From assembly GCA_023423935.1 (NCBI GenBank), contig JAFAEQ010000029.1, forward strand, positions 62,001-126,000: a stretch of DNA of 64,000 nt, given 5' to 3'. The notes beneath the pieces were generated by a model, which worked only from the letters and a program-made list of their open reading frames with translations, did not search any database and was not told the DNA's origin. The DNA comes from Pseudomonadota bacterium. Lineage in GTDB: Bacteria > Pseudomonadota > Gammaproteobacteria > Steroidobacterales > Steroidobacteraceae. This document shows positions 17,546 through 26,153 of this stretch, in pieces (positions within the stretch are counted from its first letter, which is position 1; each line of letters starts with the position of its first letter). The translations under genes were made by a program, and so were the position numbers.

Positions 17546-18625
17546 ATGCACGCTCCTATCAGCGACTACGCTGACTCTGCGCAGTTCGTCGGCGGACGCT
17601 TCCGCAATCCAAGACCGAAACCGGTCGCGATGCCTGAGCCGACGGGCAAAGTCCTGTGGGATTTCTTCTTCAACAAGCCACGCAATACGGTGCCGCACTC
17701 CGCCATTCCTGTACGCAGACTGACGAAGCACGAGCTCGAGACAGCGCCCGATCACAGCCTGTATCGACTGGGACATTCGACGATGTTGATCAAGCTGCGC
17801 GGCGGCTGGTGGCTCACCGATCCCGTGTTCGCGAAACGCGCTTCGCCTTTCAGCTTTCTTGGACCGAAGCGCTTTCATGCGCCGCCCATCGCGCTGCGCG
17901 AGTTGCCCGCGATCCGCGGCGTGATCCTCTCGCACGATCACTACGATCACCTGGACAAGGCGAGCATCAGATTTCTTGCACGACGCGCCGGTGTGTTTGT
18001 GTGTCCGCTCGGCGTGGGAGATCGGCTCATCTCATGGGGCGTACCTGCCGCGAAGGTGCATCAGTTGGACTGGTGGCAAAGCATCGACATCGATGGTCTG
18101 CGACTCACGGCAGCGCCTGCACAACATTTCTCGGGGCGCGGCTTGAGAGATGGCAATCGCACGCTGTGGTGTTCCTGGGTGATCGAAGACGATTCGTTGC
18201 GCATCTACTTCAGCGGCGACAGCGGATACTTCGCAGGTTTCGCCGATATCGGCCGGCGGCTCGGGCCGTTCGACATCACGCTCATGGAGACTGGCGCTTA
18301 CAACGTTCATTGGCCCTACGTGCACATGCAGCCCGAAGAGACGCTGCAGGCACATCAGGATCTGCGTGGCCGTTGGCTGCTGCCGATTCACAACGGCACG
18401 TTCGATCTGTCGATGCATGCATGGCATGAGCCGTTCGAGCGAATCCTGCAGCTCGCAAACCAGCACGGGATATCGCTCACCACACCGATGATGGGCGAAC
18501 GCATCGATCTGAATGCTCCGCACACGGGCGAGCGCTGGTGGCGTAGCGTCGTGGCCGAAGAAGAGGCCCGGCATGCAAAGACGAGCGGAAGCGCGAAACG
18601 GCTTGGAATCTGCGCGCGCTGCTAA
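17546..18625 (+). CDS. MBL-fold metal-dependent hydrolase (NAPE-PLD/RomA-like)
   Basis: About 359 residues. The motif SHDHYDHLDK is the metal-binding HxHxDH of metallo-beta-lactamase-fold enzymes; GHSTMLIKLRGG, FSGDSGY and the later HNGTFDL are further family features. The arrangement matches bacterial relatives of N-acyl-phosphatidylethanolamine phospholipase D and the RomA group. The open frame extends upstream to 17351, but homology-like sequence begins near MHAPISDYADSAQFVGGRF; GTG at 17525 is an alternative and neither has a strong ribosome site. There is no signal peptide in the chosen form, so it is probably cytoplasmic. The substrate is unknown. Confidence 0.85.
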   Translation: MHAPISDYADSAQFVGGRFRNPRPKPVAMPEPTGKVLWDFFFNKPRNTVPHSAIPVRRLTKHELETAPDHSLYRLGHSTMLIKLRGGWWLTDPVFAKRASPFSFLGPKRFHAPPIALRELPAIRGVILSHDHYDHLDKASIRFLARRAGVFVCPLGVGDRLISWGVPAAKVHQLDWWQSIDIDGLRLTAAPAQHFSGRGLRDGNRTLWCSWVIEDDSLRIYFSGDSGYFAGFADIGRRLGPFDITLMETGAYNVHWPYVHMQPEETLQAHQDLRGRWLLPIHNGTFDLSMHAWHEPFERILQLANQHGISLTTPMMGERIDLNAPHTGERWWRSVVAEEEARHAKTSGSAKRLGICARC

Positions 18626-18640
18626 TCAGCGGCGCGATCC

Positions 18641-18955
18641 TCACAGCAGCAGCTGGATCTTCGAGCCCAGGTATTCGCGCACTTCGTCTGCACTCCCGAA
18701 TGCGAAATAGTCGGAGTGCTTGTCCCAGAACTTCAGAATGAACGCGTCGTCCCGCAAGAGAAGCTCGCGAATCTGAACTGCGATCAGTCGACGTTCGCCC
18801 GGCTTGTAGTAACTGACGATGGCCTGCCACCGATGGGCGTCGGTCGGAAAACGCAGTCCGGAATCGCCGTCGAAATGCCCCAGAATGGCTTTCTTCAGCG
18901 ACGCGAACTCACCCAGATGCCGCACTGCCGGTGGATCGATGAAGCTGATGGTCAT
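18641..18955 (-). CDS. Conserved-looking small protein, unknown function
   Basis: 104 residues, soluble, mixed charge, starting MTISFIDPPAVRHLG. GGAGGA lies eight bases upstream of the ATG, which supports a real gene. It is convergent with the MBL hydrolase (15-bp gap) and divergent from the PIN protein (127 bp). Size, fold-like composition and position next to a PIN gene are compatible with an accessory or antitoxin-type role, but nothing in the sequence proves it. Confidence 0.7.
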   Translation of the reverse strand: MTISFIDPPAVRHLGEFASLKKAILGHFDGDSGLRFPTDAHRWQAIVSYYKPGERRLIAVQIRELLLRDDAFILKFWDKHSDYFAFGSADEVREYLGSKIQLLL

Positions 18956-19082
18956 GAGGCTGTCCTCCGCATCCTCATCGATTGTGCTCCCGCTCCCCGC
19001 AGGGGTCGAGTCAGGAATTGCGCCAACGATGACTGCAGATCGGGCCGGGACTCCATTTCCCCCTGCGGTGCCGCCGCTTAAG

Positions 19083-19553
19083 ATGCCCGCCGCCGTGAGC
19101 TCACCAGACTATCGTCCCGTCCTCGATACCAACATCGTTCTCGATTGCTTCGTCTTTCGCGATCCTGCGATGCACGCACTGGTCGACGCAATGGAGCGCG
19201 GACGCATCCGACCGCTGATCCATGAAGAGACGCTCGACGAACTGCGACGCGTCCTCGCCTATCCGCAATGCAAGCTCGAGCAGATCGAGCAGCATCATGT
19301 GCTCGCTCGCTACCGGGCAGTCGCTATGGAAGCGCCGATGCCAGAGAACTTCAGCCGCGCGCAACTCGCGCTACCGCAGGGATTTCCAAAGTGCCGCGAT
19401 CCCGACGACGATCTCTTCCTCGCGCTCGCCTTTCATGCACGGGCCGATGCCTTGATCACCAAGGATCGTGCGCTGCTCAAGCTGCGAAGAAAGGCACGCA
19501 AATTCGACGTCACGATCCTCGGAAGCATCGATTTGAAAGAGCTTCGATGGTGA
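19083..19553 (+). CDS. PIN-domain protein, putative toxin (COG1569-like)
   Basis: 156 residues. The conserved acidic residues of a PIN ribonuclease are present: LDTNIVLDC near the N-terminus, an internal HEETLDELRRVL, then DPDDDLFLALAF and ALITKDRALL. Members cut RNA and often form toxin-antitoxin pairs. Start choice: the frame is open upstream, but the domain begins right after the ATG at 19083 (GTG at 19095 is also possible). No antitoxin ORF precedes it on the same strand; the only close small gene is the divergent 104-residue ORF. It may act as a solitary nuclease. Confidence 0.82.
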   Translation: MPAAVSSPDYRPVLDTNIVLDCFVFRDPAMHALVDAMERGRIRPLIHEETLDELRRVLAYPQCKLEQIEQHHVLARYRAVAMEAPMPENFSRAQLALPQGFPKCRDPDDDLFLALAFHARADALITKDRALLKLRRKARKFDVTILGSIDLKELRW

Positions 19554-19691
19554 GGGTCGTCCGCCGCGATCGTTGCCGGGTTCAAAACTGACCGGAACCG
19601 ACCGCCTCCACACGGAAAGTGGATATAGACCCTGCTCGCGCAGCGGCGTGTAGTCCGCTCTCATTCATTCTGACTGACTGAGGTGAGAGTT

Positions 19692-20189
19692 ATGAACGTT
19701 GCTGCCGAAACCGCCCTGACTTCCCCCGCCGCCACTCCAACACTTCGCTATGTCCTGTTCGGCGGACTGCTCGCGGGTCTGGTGGATTTTCTCTATCCCA
19801 CGATCAGCACCGTGATGGCAGGCGGCTCGTGGATGCGACCGTGGAAGGGAGTCGCAGGAGGTCTGCTGGGACCGGCCGTTCGCGATGGCGGCCTTGGCAT
19901 CACGATGCTCGGCATCTTTCTGCACTTCTTCATCTGTGTCTCTGGCGCATTCCTGCTCTATTTCCTCGCCCGACGCATCACATGGATCCCGCGGCAGTGG
20001 ATCGTGCTGGGCATCCTGTACGGCATCGCAGTTCTCTTGGTGATGAACTACATCATCCTCCCCTTGTCCGCGATCGGGCGTGGCATCTACCCGCTCGAGA
20101 CGCTCCACATTTCCGCACTCAGCCACATCCTGGTCGTCGGTCTGCCCACGGCATTCTTCGTGTCGAAGGCCTTGCAGCAGCGCGGCTGA
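19692..20189 (+). CDS. Small four-helix membrane protein, unknown function
   Basis: 165 residues with four clear membrane helices (starting near VLFGGLLAGLVDFLY, GITMLGIFLHFFICVSGAFLL, WIVLGILYGIAVLLV and ISALSHILVVGLPTAFFV). AGGTGAG ends about five bases before the ATG at 19692, better than the GTG at 19683. It stands alone and is followed by the tandem-repeat block. No specific family is assigned. Confidence 0.75.
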   Translation: MNVAAETALTSPAATPTLRYVLFGGLLAGLVDFLYPTISTVMAGGSWMRPWKGVAGGLLGPAVRDGGLGITMLGIFLHFFICVSGAFLLYFLARRITWIPRQWIVLGILYGIAVLLVMNYIILPLSAIGRGIYPLETLHISALSHILVVGLPTAFFVSKALQQRG

Positions 20190-20371
20190 TCGACGCAGGC
20201 AATACCAATCAAGAGTCCCACGACTGTCGTCGTGGTGGGGGCTCCGATCTTCGAACAGCCCCGCGCACCCTGTGTTCCCCGTGGAGATCTTGTTTCCCTG
20301 CGGAGTGATGACGGTGACAAGGTGATGTCAGTGATGTCGGTCGCTTCGCTTCACGAGCCTCCGCTCTCCGT

Positions 20372-20426
20372 TGTGGGTTCGGCTTCAGCCGAACATCAAC
20401 CCTGTCCGACTAAAGTCGGACCCACA
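20372..20426 (-). repeat. Two-hairpin element, copy C
   Basis: 55 bp from TGTGGG to CCCACA, in the opposite orientation to the 4-kb copies. Palindromes are GTTCGGCTTCAGCCGAAC and GTCCGACTAAAGTCGGAC. Confidence 0.9.
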
Positions 20427-20566
20427 AGGGGGGGCTCCGCTTTCCGAACAGCCCCGCGCACCCTGTGTTCCCCGTGGAGATCTTGTTTCCCCTGCGGAGT
20501 GATGCCGGTGACAAGGTGATGTCAGTGATGTCGAGTCGCTTCGCTTCACGAGCCTCCGCTCTCCGC

Positions 20567-20621
20567 TGTGGGTTCGGCTTCAGCCGAACATCAACCCTGT
20601 CCGACTAAAGTCGGACCCACA
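20567..20621 (-). repeat. Two-hairpin element, copy D
   Basis: 55 bp, identical in layout to copy C, inside the second tandem unit. Confidence 0.9.
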
Positions 20622-20755
20622 AGGGGGCTCCGCTTCCGCACAGCCCCGCGCACCCTGTGATCCCCGTGGAGATCTTGTTTCCCTGCGGAGTGATGACGGT
20701 GACAAGGTGATGTCAGTGATGTCGAGTCGCTTCGCTTCGAGCCTCCGCTCTCCGC

Positions 20756-20809
20756 TGTGGGTTCGGCTTCAGCCGAACATCAAATCTGTCCGACTAAAGT
20801 CGGACCACA
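20756..20809 (-). repeat. Two-hairpin element, copy E
   Basis: 54 bp, third tandem unit; one C of the closing CCCACA is missing. Confidence 0.88.
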
Positions 20810-20815
20810 GGGAGC

Positions 20816-21104
20816 GCGGGATTGTCCTGACGCATCAGGCGCGGCGGCGATCTGAAGCTTCCGGGCGATCTCGGCCCGCATCTCACGCGATGACTCGACA
20901 CTAGTCGCGCGCCATTGAAATTCCTGACATTTTCCGCAGCCACCCCCCTTGCTCGCGCATGGAATTTCCAGGGCTTTTCATTAGATAAATCCGCGCCGGA
21001 TCTGAGATTAATTCTAGTGGATCTAACTCATGGCTCACTGTACAAGGGCCATGAATTGACGCGGACAAGTCCCCGCAGGTGCGGGTCGATGTGGAGTGAA
21101 AGCA
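20816..21104. other. Intergenic leader of the rnk-like gene
   Basis: 289 bp with no convincing ORF. The part around 20985-21035 is more A/T-rich than its surroundings (ATTAGATAAATCC, GAGATTAATTCTAG) and is the likely promoter region. No specific operator was recognised. Confidence 0.5.
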
Positions 21105-21539
21105 ATGGAAAAGAGACTGATGCTGAGCAAGCCGGATCTGCTGCGGCTGCGCGCCCTGATCTGGAACGAACAGGCTCTGCGGGTCATCGATCGCGAGGAT
21201 CTGCTGGATCTGCAGAACGAGATCGATCACGCGATCGTTCTCGACACTGAGGATCTTCTCGAAGAGCTGGTGACGCTCGATTCGCGCGTCATGGTTCGCG
21301 ATCTCGAGAGCGGTGCGACCACGGTTCACACGCTCGTGTGTCGTCTGCGCGCGGATCTTTCGCAGGGTGAGCTTTCGGTGCTCGCTCCGCTGGGTATCGC
21401 ATTGCTCGGCTATTGCGCGGGCGATGAGATCGAATGGGAGATGCCGGGCGGCCGCAAGCGACTGCGCATCGAGGCCGTTCTGCCGCCGCTGCAATCCGAA
21501 ACACAACAGTCACATGAAGCGCCGGCGCTGAGCGCATGA
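21105..21539 (+). CDS. rnk: Nucleoside diphosphate kinase regulator (Rnk-like, GreA/B C-terminal fold)
   Basis: 144 residues. A short N-terminal helical region precedes the C-terminal domain shared with GreA/GreB (LSVLAPLGIALLGYCAGDEI then WEMPGGRKRLRIEAV). Rnk-type proteins bind RNA polymerase and influence nucleotide pools. The ATG at 21105 follows GGAGTGA at a good distance. It is separated by a single base from the universal stress gene, so the two form an operon, which suggests use during stress or slow growth. Confidence 0.85.
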   Translation: MEKRLMLSKPDLLRLRALIWNEQALRVIDREDLLDLQNEIDHAIVLDTEDLLEELVTLDSRVMVRDLESGATTVHTLVCRLRADLSQGELSVLAPLGIALLGYCAGDEIEWEMPGGRKRLRIEAVLPPLQSETQQSHEAPALSA

Positions 21540-21540
21540 C

Positions 21541-22467
21541 ATGCGAGCGTTGCAAGTCGAACATGCGATGCAATGGGGTGCATCGTCTGCACCACAGGAG
21601 CTGACGACCGAAGTATCTGCACACCTCGGCCTGCAGAATATTCTGTGCGTCAGCGATCTGCATGCGCACGAAGACTTCGCGCTGCAACGCGCGAGCATGT
21701 TGTCCCGACAGTTCCACGCGCACGTTCATGTGCTTTACGTGGACAGCCAGCGCATCTCCGAACCGATACTGCATCTGATCCGCCGGCCAGAGACTTTTGC
21801 GGCTGCCCCGCCCGTCGACATGTTTCTCGAGAAGCCGCGGCAGGGCTCCACAGACGTTCGCTCCGTAGTAGGTCGCCTTCCGGCGGCGCTCGCGCAGATC
21901 GATGCACAGTTCTCGATCGATATGATCGTGATGTCTGCACATGATGTGCAGAACATGCCGCAACTGGACAACCTCATCCGTCGGGCACGTGCGCCGGTCC
22001 TGATCGCCCGCGGCCGTCCGCTCGAGGCATATCGGCATGTGACGCTGGCCACCGATCTGACCAAGCATTCTCTGCGGCTGTTCGCTGCGATGGATGGATT
22101 CGAATGGCTCAATGCAAGGAAGATTTCGCTCGTCCATGCGTTCGGCCTGCCCTATCGCGGTCTGCGTGAGACGCCGGGAACGATCCCGGAGCACCTCGAA
22201 TCGTATCGGAACCAGTGGCAGCGGCTGGTGCTGCGACAGTTGCAAGACGACGTTGCGAAGAGCTCGCTCGACGCGAATCGCGCGAAACTGCGTGCGGATC
22301 TGGCGATGCCGCTGGATCTGATCCAGCGTGAGCTTGCCGAATCTTCCAGCGACCTGCTGGTCGCAGGTCGATCGCGTTGGGCGATGCGGCTGAAAGAAAT
22401 GCTCGGAAGAAGCACTACGCGAAAGATTCTCCAGTCCGTCGATCGCGATGTACTGATCGTGCCGTAG
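21541..22467 (+). CDS. Universal stress protein, tandem UspA domains
   Basis: 308 residues with two UspA-like domains. The first (about 30-155) starts NILCVSDLHAHEDFALQRA; the second (about 165-308) starts RHVTLATDLTKHSLRLF. It ends with the GRSRWAMRLKEMLGRSTTRK segment, in the position of the GxxGxxxxxxGS nucleotide-binding stretch, though the glycines are altered. Tandem (UspE-type) architecture is common. It is co-transcribed with the rnk-like gene one base upstream. It is cytoplasmic. Confidence 0.85.
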   Translation: MRALQVEHAMQWGASSAPQELTTEVSAHLGLQNILCVSDLHAHEDFALQRASMLSRQFHAHVHVLYVDSQRISEPILHLIRRPETFAAAPPVDMFLEKPRQGSTDVRSVVGRLPAALAQIDAQFSIDMIVMSAHDVQNMPQLDNLIRRARAPVLIARGRPLEAYRHVTLATDLTKHSLRLFAAMDGFEWLNARKISLVHAFGLPYRGLRETPGTIPEHLESYRNQWQRLVLRQLQDDVAKSSLDANRAKLRADLAMPLDLIQRELAESSSDLLVAGRSRWAMRLKEMLGRSTTRKILQSVDRDVLIVP

Positions 22468-22574
22468 GCGAGGAATCGAAGCGCCGCAGCCATTGAACTG
22501 CTGGTTTCCCTTCCCAGAGGAACAGGCACACTCCCGGGATGCGTTTACGGTGCAGGAGACTGCACTATTCACTC

Positions 22575-25121
22575 ATGCCGGATACCGCACTCAAACGACG
22601 AGCGTCCGCTCGTAACACTGCCACTGCGCCCGAAGGAATGGTTCGCGTGCGTGGAGCGCGTGAGCACAATCTCAAGAATGTCGACGTCGATATTCCGCGT
22701 GACGCACTCGTCGTGTTCACAGGCGTGTCGGGATCGGGCAAGTCATCGCTCGCCTTCGGAACGCTGTACGCGGAGGCACAACGGCGCTATCTCGAATCGG
22801 TCTCCCCTTATGCGCGGCGACTGTTTCACCAGATGGGAGTGCCTCAGGTCGATGAGATCGATGGCCTGCCGCCTGCGGTCGCGTTACAGCAGCAGCGAGG
22901 CTCACCCACGACACGCTCGTCGGTCGGCAGCGTAACGATGTTGTCGAACCTGCTGCGCATGCTGTACTCGCGCGCCGGCGACTATCCTCCCAAACAGCCG
23001 CTGCTCTACGCCGAATCGTTCTCACCGAATACGCCGCAAGGCGCCTGCGCGACGTGTCACGGGCTCGGACGCATCTACGACGCTACTGAAGCTTCGATGG
23101 TGCCCGATCCGTCGCTCACGATTCGCGAACGCGCCATTGCCGCCTGGCCTCCCGCATGGCATGGCCAGAACCTGCGCGACATCGCAGTAACGCTCGGCTA
23201 CGACATCGACAAGCCGTGGCGCGAGCTGTCCAGGAAGGACCGCGATTGGCTCCTGTTTACGGAAGAGACGCCCACCGTACCGGTCTACGCGGGCTTCGAA
23301 CCTCATGAAGTGCGCAGGGCGCTCAAGAGGAAAGAAGCACCCAGCTACATGGGCACCTTCACGGGCGCGCGTCGATACGTGCTGCAGACCTTCGCCAATA
23401 CCGAAAGCGCGCTGATGAAAAAGCGCGTGTCCCAGTATCTCGTGAGCGCCGACTGCCCCACCTGCCGCGGAAAACGTCTGAAGCCAGAAGCGCTCTCGGT
23501 GAAATTCGCGGGCCTCGACATCGCCGAGATCTCGCGACTGCCGCTCAAAGAACTGGCCGCACTGGTGCGCCCGTATACGACGGTCGTCAAGAGTCACCAT
23601 GCGGATCATCCCGAGAAACGCCTGGTCGCGCAGCGCATCGCGGAAGATCTCGAAGCTCGCATCGCGGTCATGCTGAATCTGGGACTGGGCTATCTTTCCT
23701 GCGAACGCAGCACACCAACGCTGTCCCCCGGTGAGTTGCAACGGCTGCGGCTTGCGACTCAGGTGCGCTCCAATCTGTTCGGCGTCGTCTATGTGCTCGA
23801 TGAACCCTCGGCGGGTCTGCATCCGGCAGATACCCAGGCGTTGCTCACCGCACTCGATCAACTGAAGGCTGCCGGCAATTCGCTGTTCGTCGTCGAACAC
23901 GAGATCGACGTGATCCGGCACGCCGACTGGATCGTCGATGTCGGACCGGCAGCCGGCGAACACGGCGGCGAGATTCTCTACAGCGGTCCGTTAGCAGGTC
24001 TCGAACAGGTCGAGACGTCTCACACGCGCCGGTATGTCTTCGCTCGCTCACAGGGAAAGCCACGCATTCCTCGCGCGCCTGGCGAGTGGCTGAAGCTCAC
24101 CGGCGTCACTCGCAACAATCTTCAGGCGCTCGATGCCGAGTTTCCGCTGGGATTGCTCACGAGCGTGACCGGTGTCTCGGGATCGGGAAAGTCGACCCTC
24201 GTAAGTCAGGTGCTGGTCGAACTGGTCGCGGCACGCCTCGGACAGAAAGTTGCCAATGACGACGAAGAACCCAATGAGCTCGAGCAGCGTGTCGAAACTC
24301 TGGGCGGACGCATCGACAGCGGCATGCATCGCATCAAACGTCTGGTCCGAGTCGATCAGAAACCGATCGGACGCACGCCGCGATCCAACCTCGCGACTTA
24401 CACGGGGCTCTTCGATGATGTTCGCAAGCTGTTCGCTGCGACGAAGATGGCCAAGTCGCGGCGCTACGATGCAGGACGCTTCTCATTCAATGTCACGAAA
24501 GGTCGCTGCGAGACCTGCCAGGGCGAGGGCTTCGTCATGGTGGAGTTGTTGTTCCTGCCGAGCGTGTACGCACCCTGCCCCACCTGTCATGGCACACAGT
24601 ACAACGCACAGACGCTCGAAGTGCGCTATCGCGACAAGAGCATCGCCGACGTGCTGGCGATGACGGTCGATGCGGCGTTCGAGTTCTTCGATGCCGATAC
24701 GAGCATCCATCGCATTCTCAACGTGCTTCGCGAGGTTGGCCTGGGCTATCTGCGTCTCGGACAGGCAGCCACCGAGCTGTCCGGCGGCGAAGCCCAGCGC
24801 ATCAAGCTCGCCACGGAACTGCAGCGCGTATCGCGCGGCGACACCTTGTATGTGCTCGACGAACCGACCACGGGCCTGCATCCGGCCGACGTCGAACGCT
24901 TGATGGTGCAACTACAACGGCTGGTCGACAGCGGCAACACCGTCGTCGTCGTGGAGCACGACATGAGTGTTATCGCGGCGAGCGACTGGATCATCGATAT
25001 AGGCCCGGGTGCGGGCGATGAAGGCGGTCGGATCGTTGCGGCCGGCACCGCCAGGGACGTCGTTCGCAACCGTCGCAGCCGCACCGCGCCATTCCTCGCG
25101 GAATACCTGCACGAGCATTGA
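22575..25121 (+). CDS. uvrA2: UvrA2-like excinuclease-family ATPase
   Basis: About 848 residues. Two ABC ATPase halves are present: Walker A motifs GVSGSGKSS (near residue 52) and GVSGSGKST, signatures LSPGELQRL and LSGGEAQRI, and Walker B VLDEPSAGLHP and VLDEPTTGLHP. Zinc-binding CxxC pairs are visible (CATC, CPTC, CETC). Between LRMLYSRAG and ACATCHGLGR there are only about 25 residues, where canonical UvrA has its roughly 120-residue UvrB-binding domain; the shorter total length agrees. This makes it a class II UvrA, a family linked to DNA damage or drug tolerance rather than core repair. An ATG at 22539 would add 12 residues. Confidence 0.9.
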   Translation: MPDTALKRRASARNTATAPEGMVRVRGAREHNLKNVDVDIPRDALVVFTGVSGSGKSSLAFGTLYAEAQRRYLESVSPYARRLFHQMGVPQVDEIDGLPPAVALQQQRGSPTTRSSVGSVTMLSNLLRMLYSRAGDYPPKQPLLYAESFSPNTPQGACATCHGLGRIYDATEASMVPDPSLTIRERAIAAWPPAWHGQNLRDIAVTLGYDIDKPWRELSRKDRDWLLFTEETPTVPVYAGFEPHEVRRALKRKEAPSYMGTFTGARRYVLQTFANTESALMKKRVSQYLVSADCPTCRGKRLKPEALSVKFAGLDIAEISRLPLKELAALVRPYTTVVKSHHADHPEKRLVAQRIAEDLEARIAVMLNLGLGYLSCERSTPTLSPGELQRLRLATQVRSNLFGVVYVLDEPSAGLHPADTQALLTALDQLKAAGNSLFVVEHEIDVIRHADWIVDVGPAAGEHGGEILYSGPLAGLEQVETSHTRRYVFARSQGKPRIPRAPGEWLKLTGVTRNNLQALDAEFPLGLLTSVTGVSGSGKSTLVSQVLVELVAARLGQKVANDDEEPNELEQRVETLGGRIDSGMHRIKRLVRVDQKPIGRTPRSNLATYTGLFDDVRKLFAATKMAKSRRYDAGRFSFNVTKGRCETCQGEGFVMVELLFLPSVYAPCPTCHGTQYNAQTLEVRYRDKSIADVLAMTVDAAFEFFDADTSIHRILNVLREVGLGYLRLGQAATELSGGEAQRIKLATELQRVSRGDTLYVLDEPTTGLHPADVERLMVQLQRLVDSGNTVVVVEHDMSVIAASDWIIDIGPGAGDEGGRIVAAGTARDVVRNRRSRTAPFLAEYLHEH

Positions 25122-25164
25122 GCGAGCGCTGGACAGCGCCTGGCGCGGCTGCATAGTCTTCGGC

Positions 25165-26082
25165 ATGCCCGATCAGGACTCGCGCCGCTGGATCACCGAA
25201 GGAATCGATGAACGTGCGATTCAGTCGCTCACGCGGACGCTGTCAGCCTCCGATCTGTGGTCCTTTCTGTTGTGGCTGACAGAACAACGCGCGCTGACCC
25301 GTACGACCAACACTCTGCAGCAGCAATGGCAGCGTGATCGCTTCGTTCAACCCTCGCTCGTCGAGCAGCGACGTCTTCTCGAGATCGATCTGGAACTGCT
25401 GCAGATGGCGCACGGGTTCGAGTCGATCGAGCTGTCGCCGCTCGCACCGCTCGGTACCTGCTCGCGCGTCGCCCTCACGGCGCAAAATCGCATCGTCTCC
25501 ACCGTGCGCGGCACGGAAGTCGTGTCCGATCCCACCAATGTGCTCGCACTCGAGAGCGCGCGAAGGTTGCGACTGGATCCGACGCAGGTCGTGAAGCTGA
25601 CGACCAGCCATCGTTGTGTGCGCTCACAACCTTTCCCGGACAAGCCAGGATTCGCGGCGCACTTCCGCATGTTCTGTATGACCACGGCGGGACATGAGAC
25701 TGCCGACCAACAGTTCACCGTCGATGCGCTCATCGAGCACATACGTCGTCAATGGCAGGGACTCGATCGTCTGGAACAGCTCGGATACGCGTTCCCCGCC
25801 CGCAGCGTTACTCTGTTGGCCACCGCCGAGCGTGCCCATCTGGCCGATCGCATGGCAACCGCGCTCGAAGATCTGCCGCTCGAGCGCAAGCCCCTCGATC
25901 ACGGCTACTACGATGGACTGCGCTTCATGATCCAGGCGCATAGCTCACAGGCCGACTCCTTGATTCCGCTGATCGACGGCGGCGCCTTCGACTGGGTGGG
26001 CAAGCTCGCGTCAAACGACAAGCTCGCTTTCGTTGCAAGCGCCCTCGGCACGCAGATCGCGGCGTTCGCATTCAGAGCCTGA
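25165..26082 (+). CDS. Conserved-looking protein of unknown function
   Basis: 305 residues, soluble, with no signal peptide. The central part has TVRGTEVVSDPTNVLALESA and the C-terminal half is mixed helix/strand, ending LASNDKLAFVASALGTQ. The DPTNVLALE region is faintly reminiscent of class II aminoacyl-tRNA synthetase-like proteins, but no catalytic motif can be claimed. The frame is open upstream into uvrA2; the ATG at 25165, 43 bp after the uvrA2 stop, is the natural start. It may be co-transcribed with uvrA2. Confidence 0.75.
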   Translation: MPDQDSRRWITEGIDERAIQSLTRTLSASDLWSFLLWLTEQRALTRTTNTLQQQWQRDRFVQPSLVEQRRLLEIDLELLQMAHGFESIELSPLAPLGTCSRVALTAQNRIVSTVRGTEVVSDPTNVLALESARRLRLDPTQVVKLTTSHRCVRSQPFPDKPGFAAHFRMFCMTTAGHETADQQFTVDALIEHIRRQWQGLDRLEQLGYAFPARSVTLLATAERAHLADRMATALEDLPLERKPLDHGYYDGLRFMIQAHSSQADSLIPLIDGGAFDWVGKLASNDKLAFVASALGTQIAAFAFRA

Positions 26083-26153
26083 GCGATCCTTGGGTCCGGA
26101 TCTCTCTGTGATTCAGGTATCTTCCGCCTCGAGTGTCGATGACCGGGAGGCTT

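Larger units (their letters stand above)
20253..20815. repeat. 192-bp tandem repeat, about 2.9 copies
   Basis: Units begin at 20253, 20446 and 20638 with CAGCCCCGCGCACCCTGTG after a short lead. The copies are nearly identical, including CCCGTGGAGATCTTG, GGTGATGTCAGTGATGTCG and a complete two-hairpin element at the end of each unit (20372, 20567, 20756). Periods are 193 and 192 bp. Short frames in it are interrupted and repeat-derived, so it is non-coding. Confidence 0.93.
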
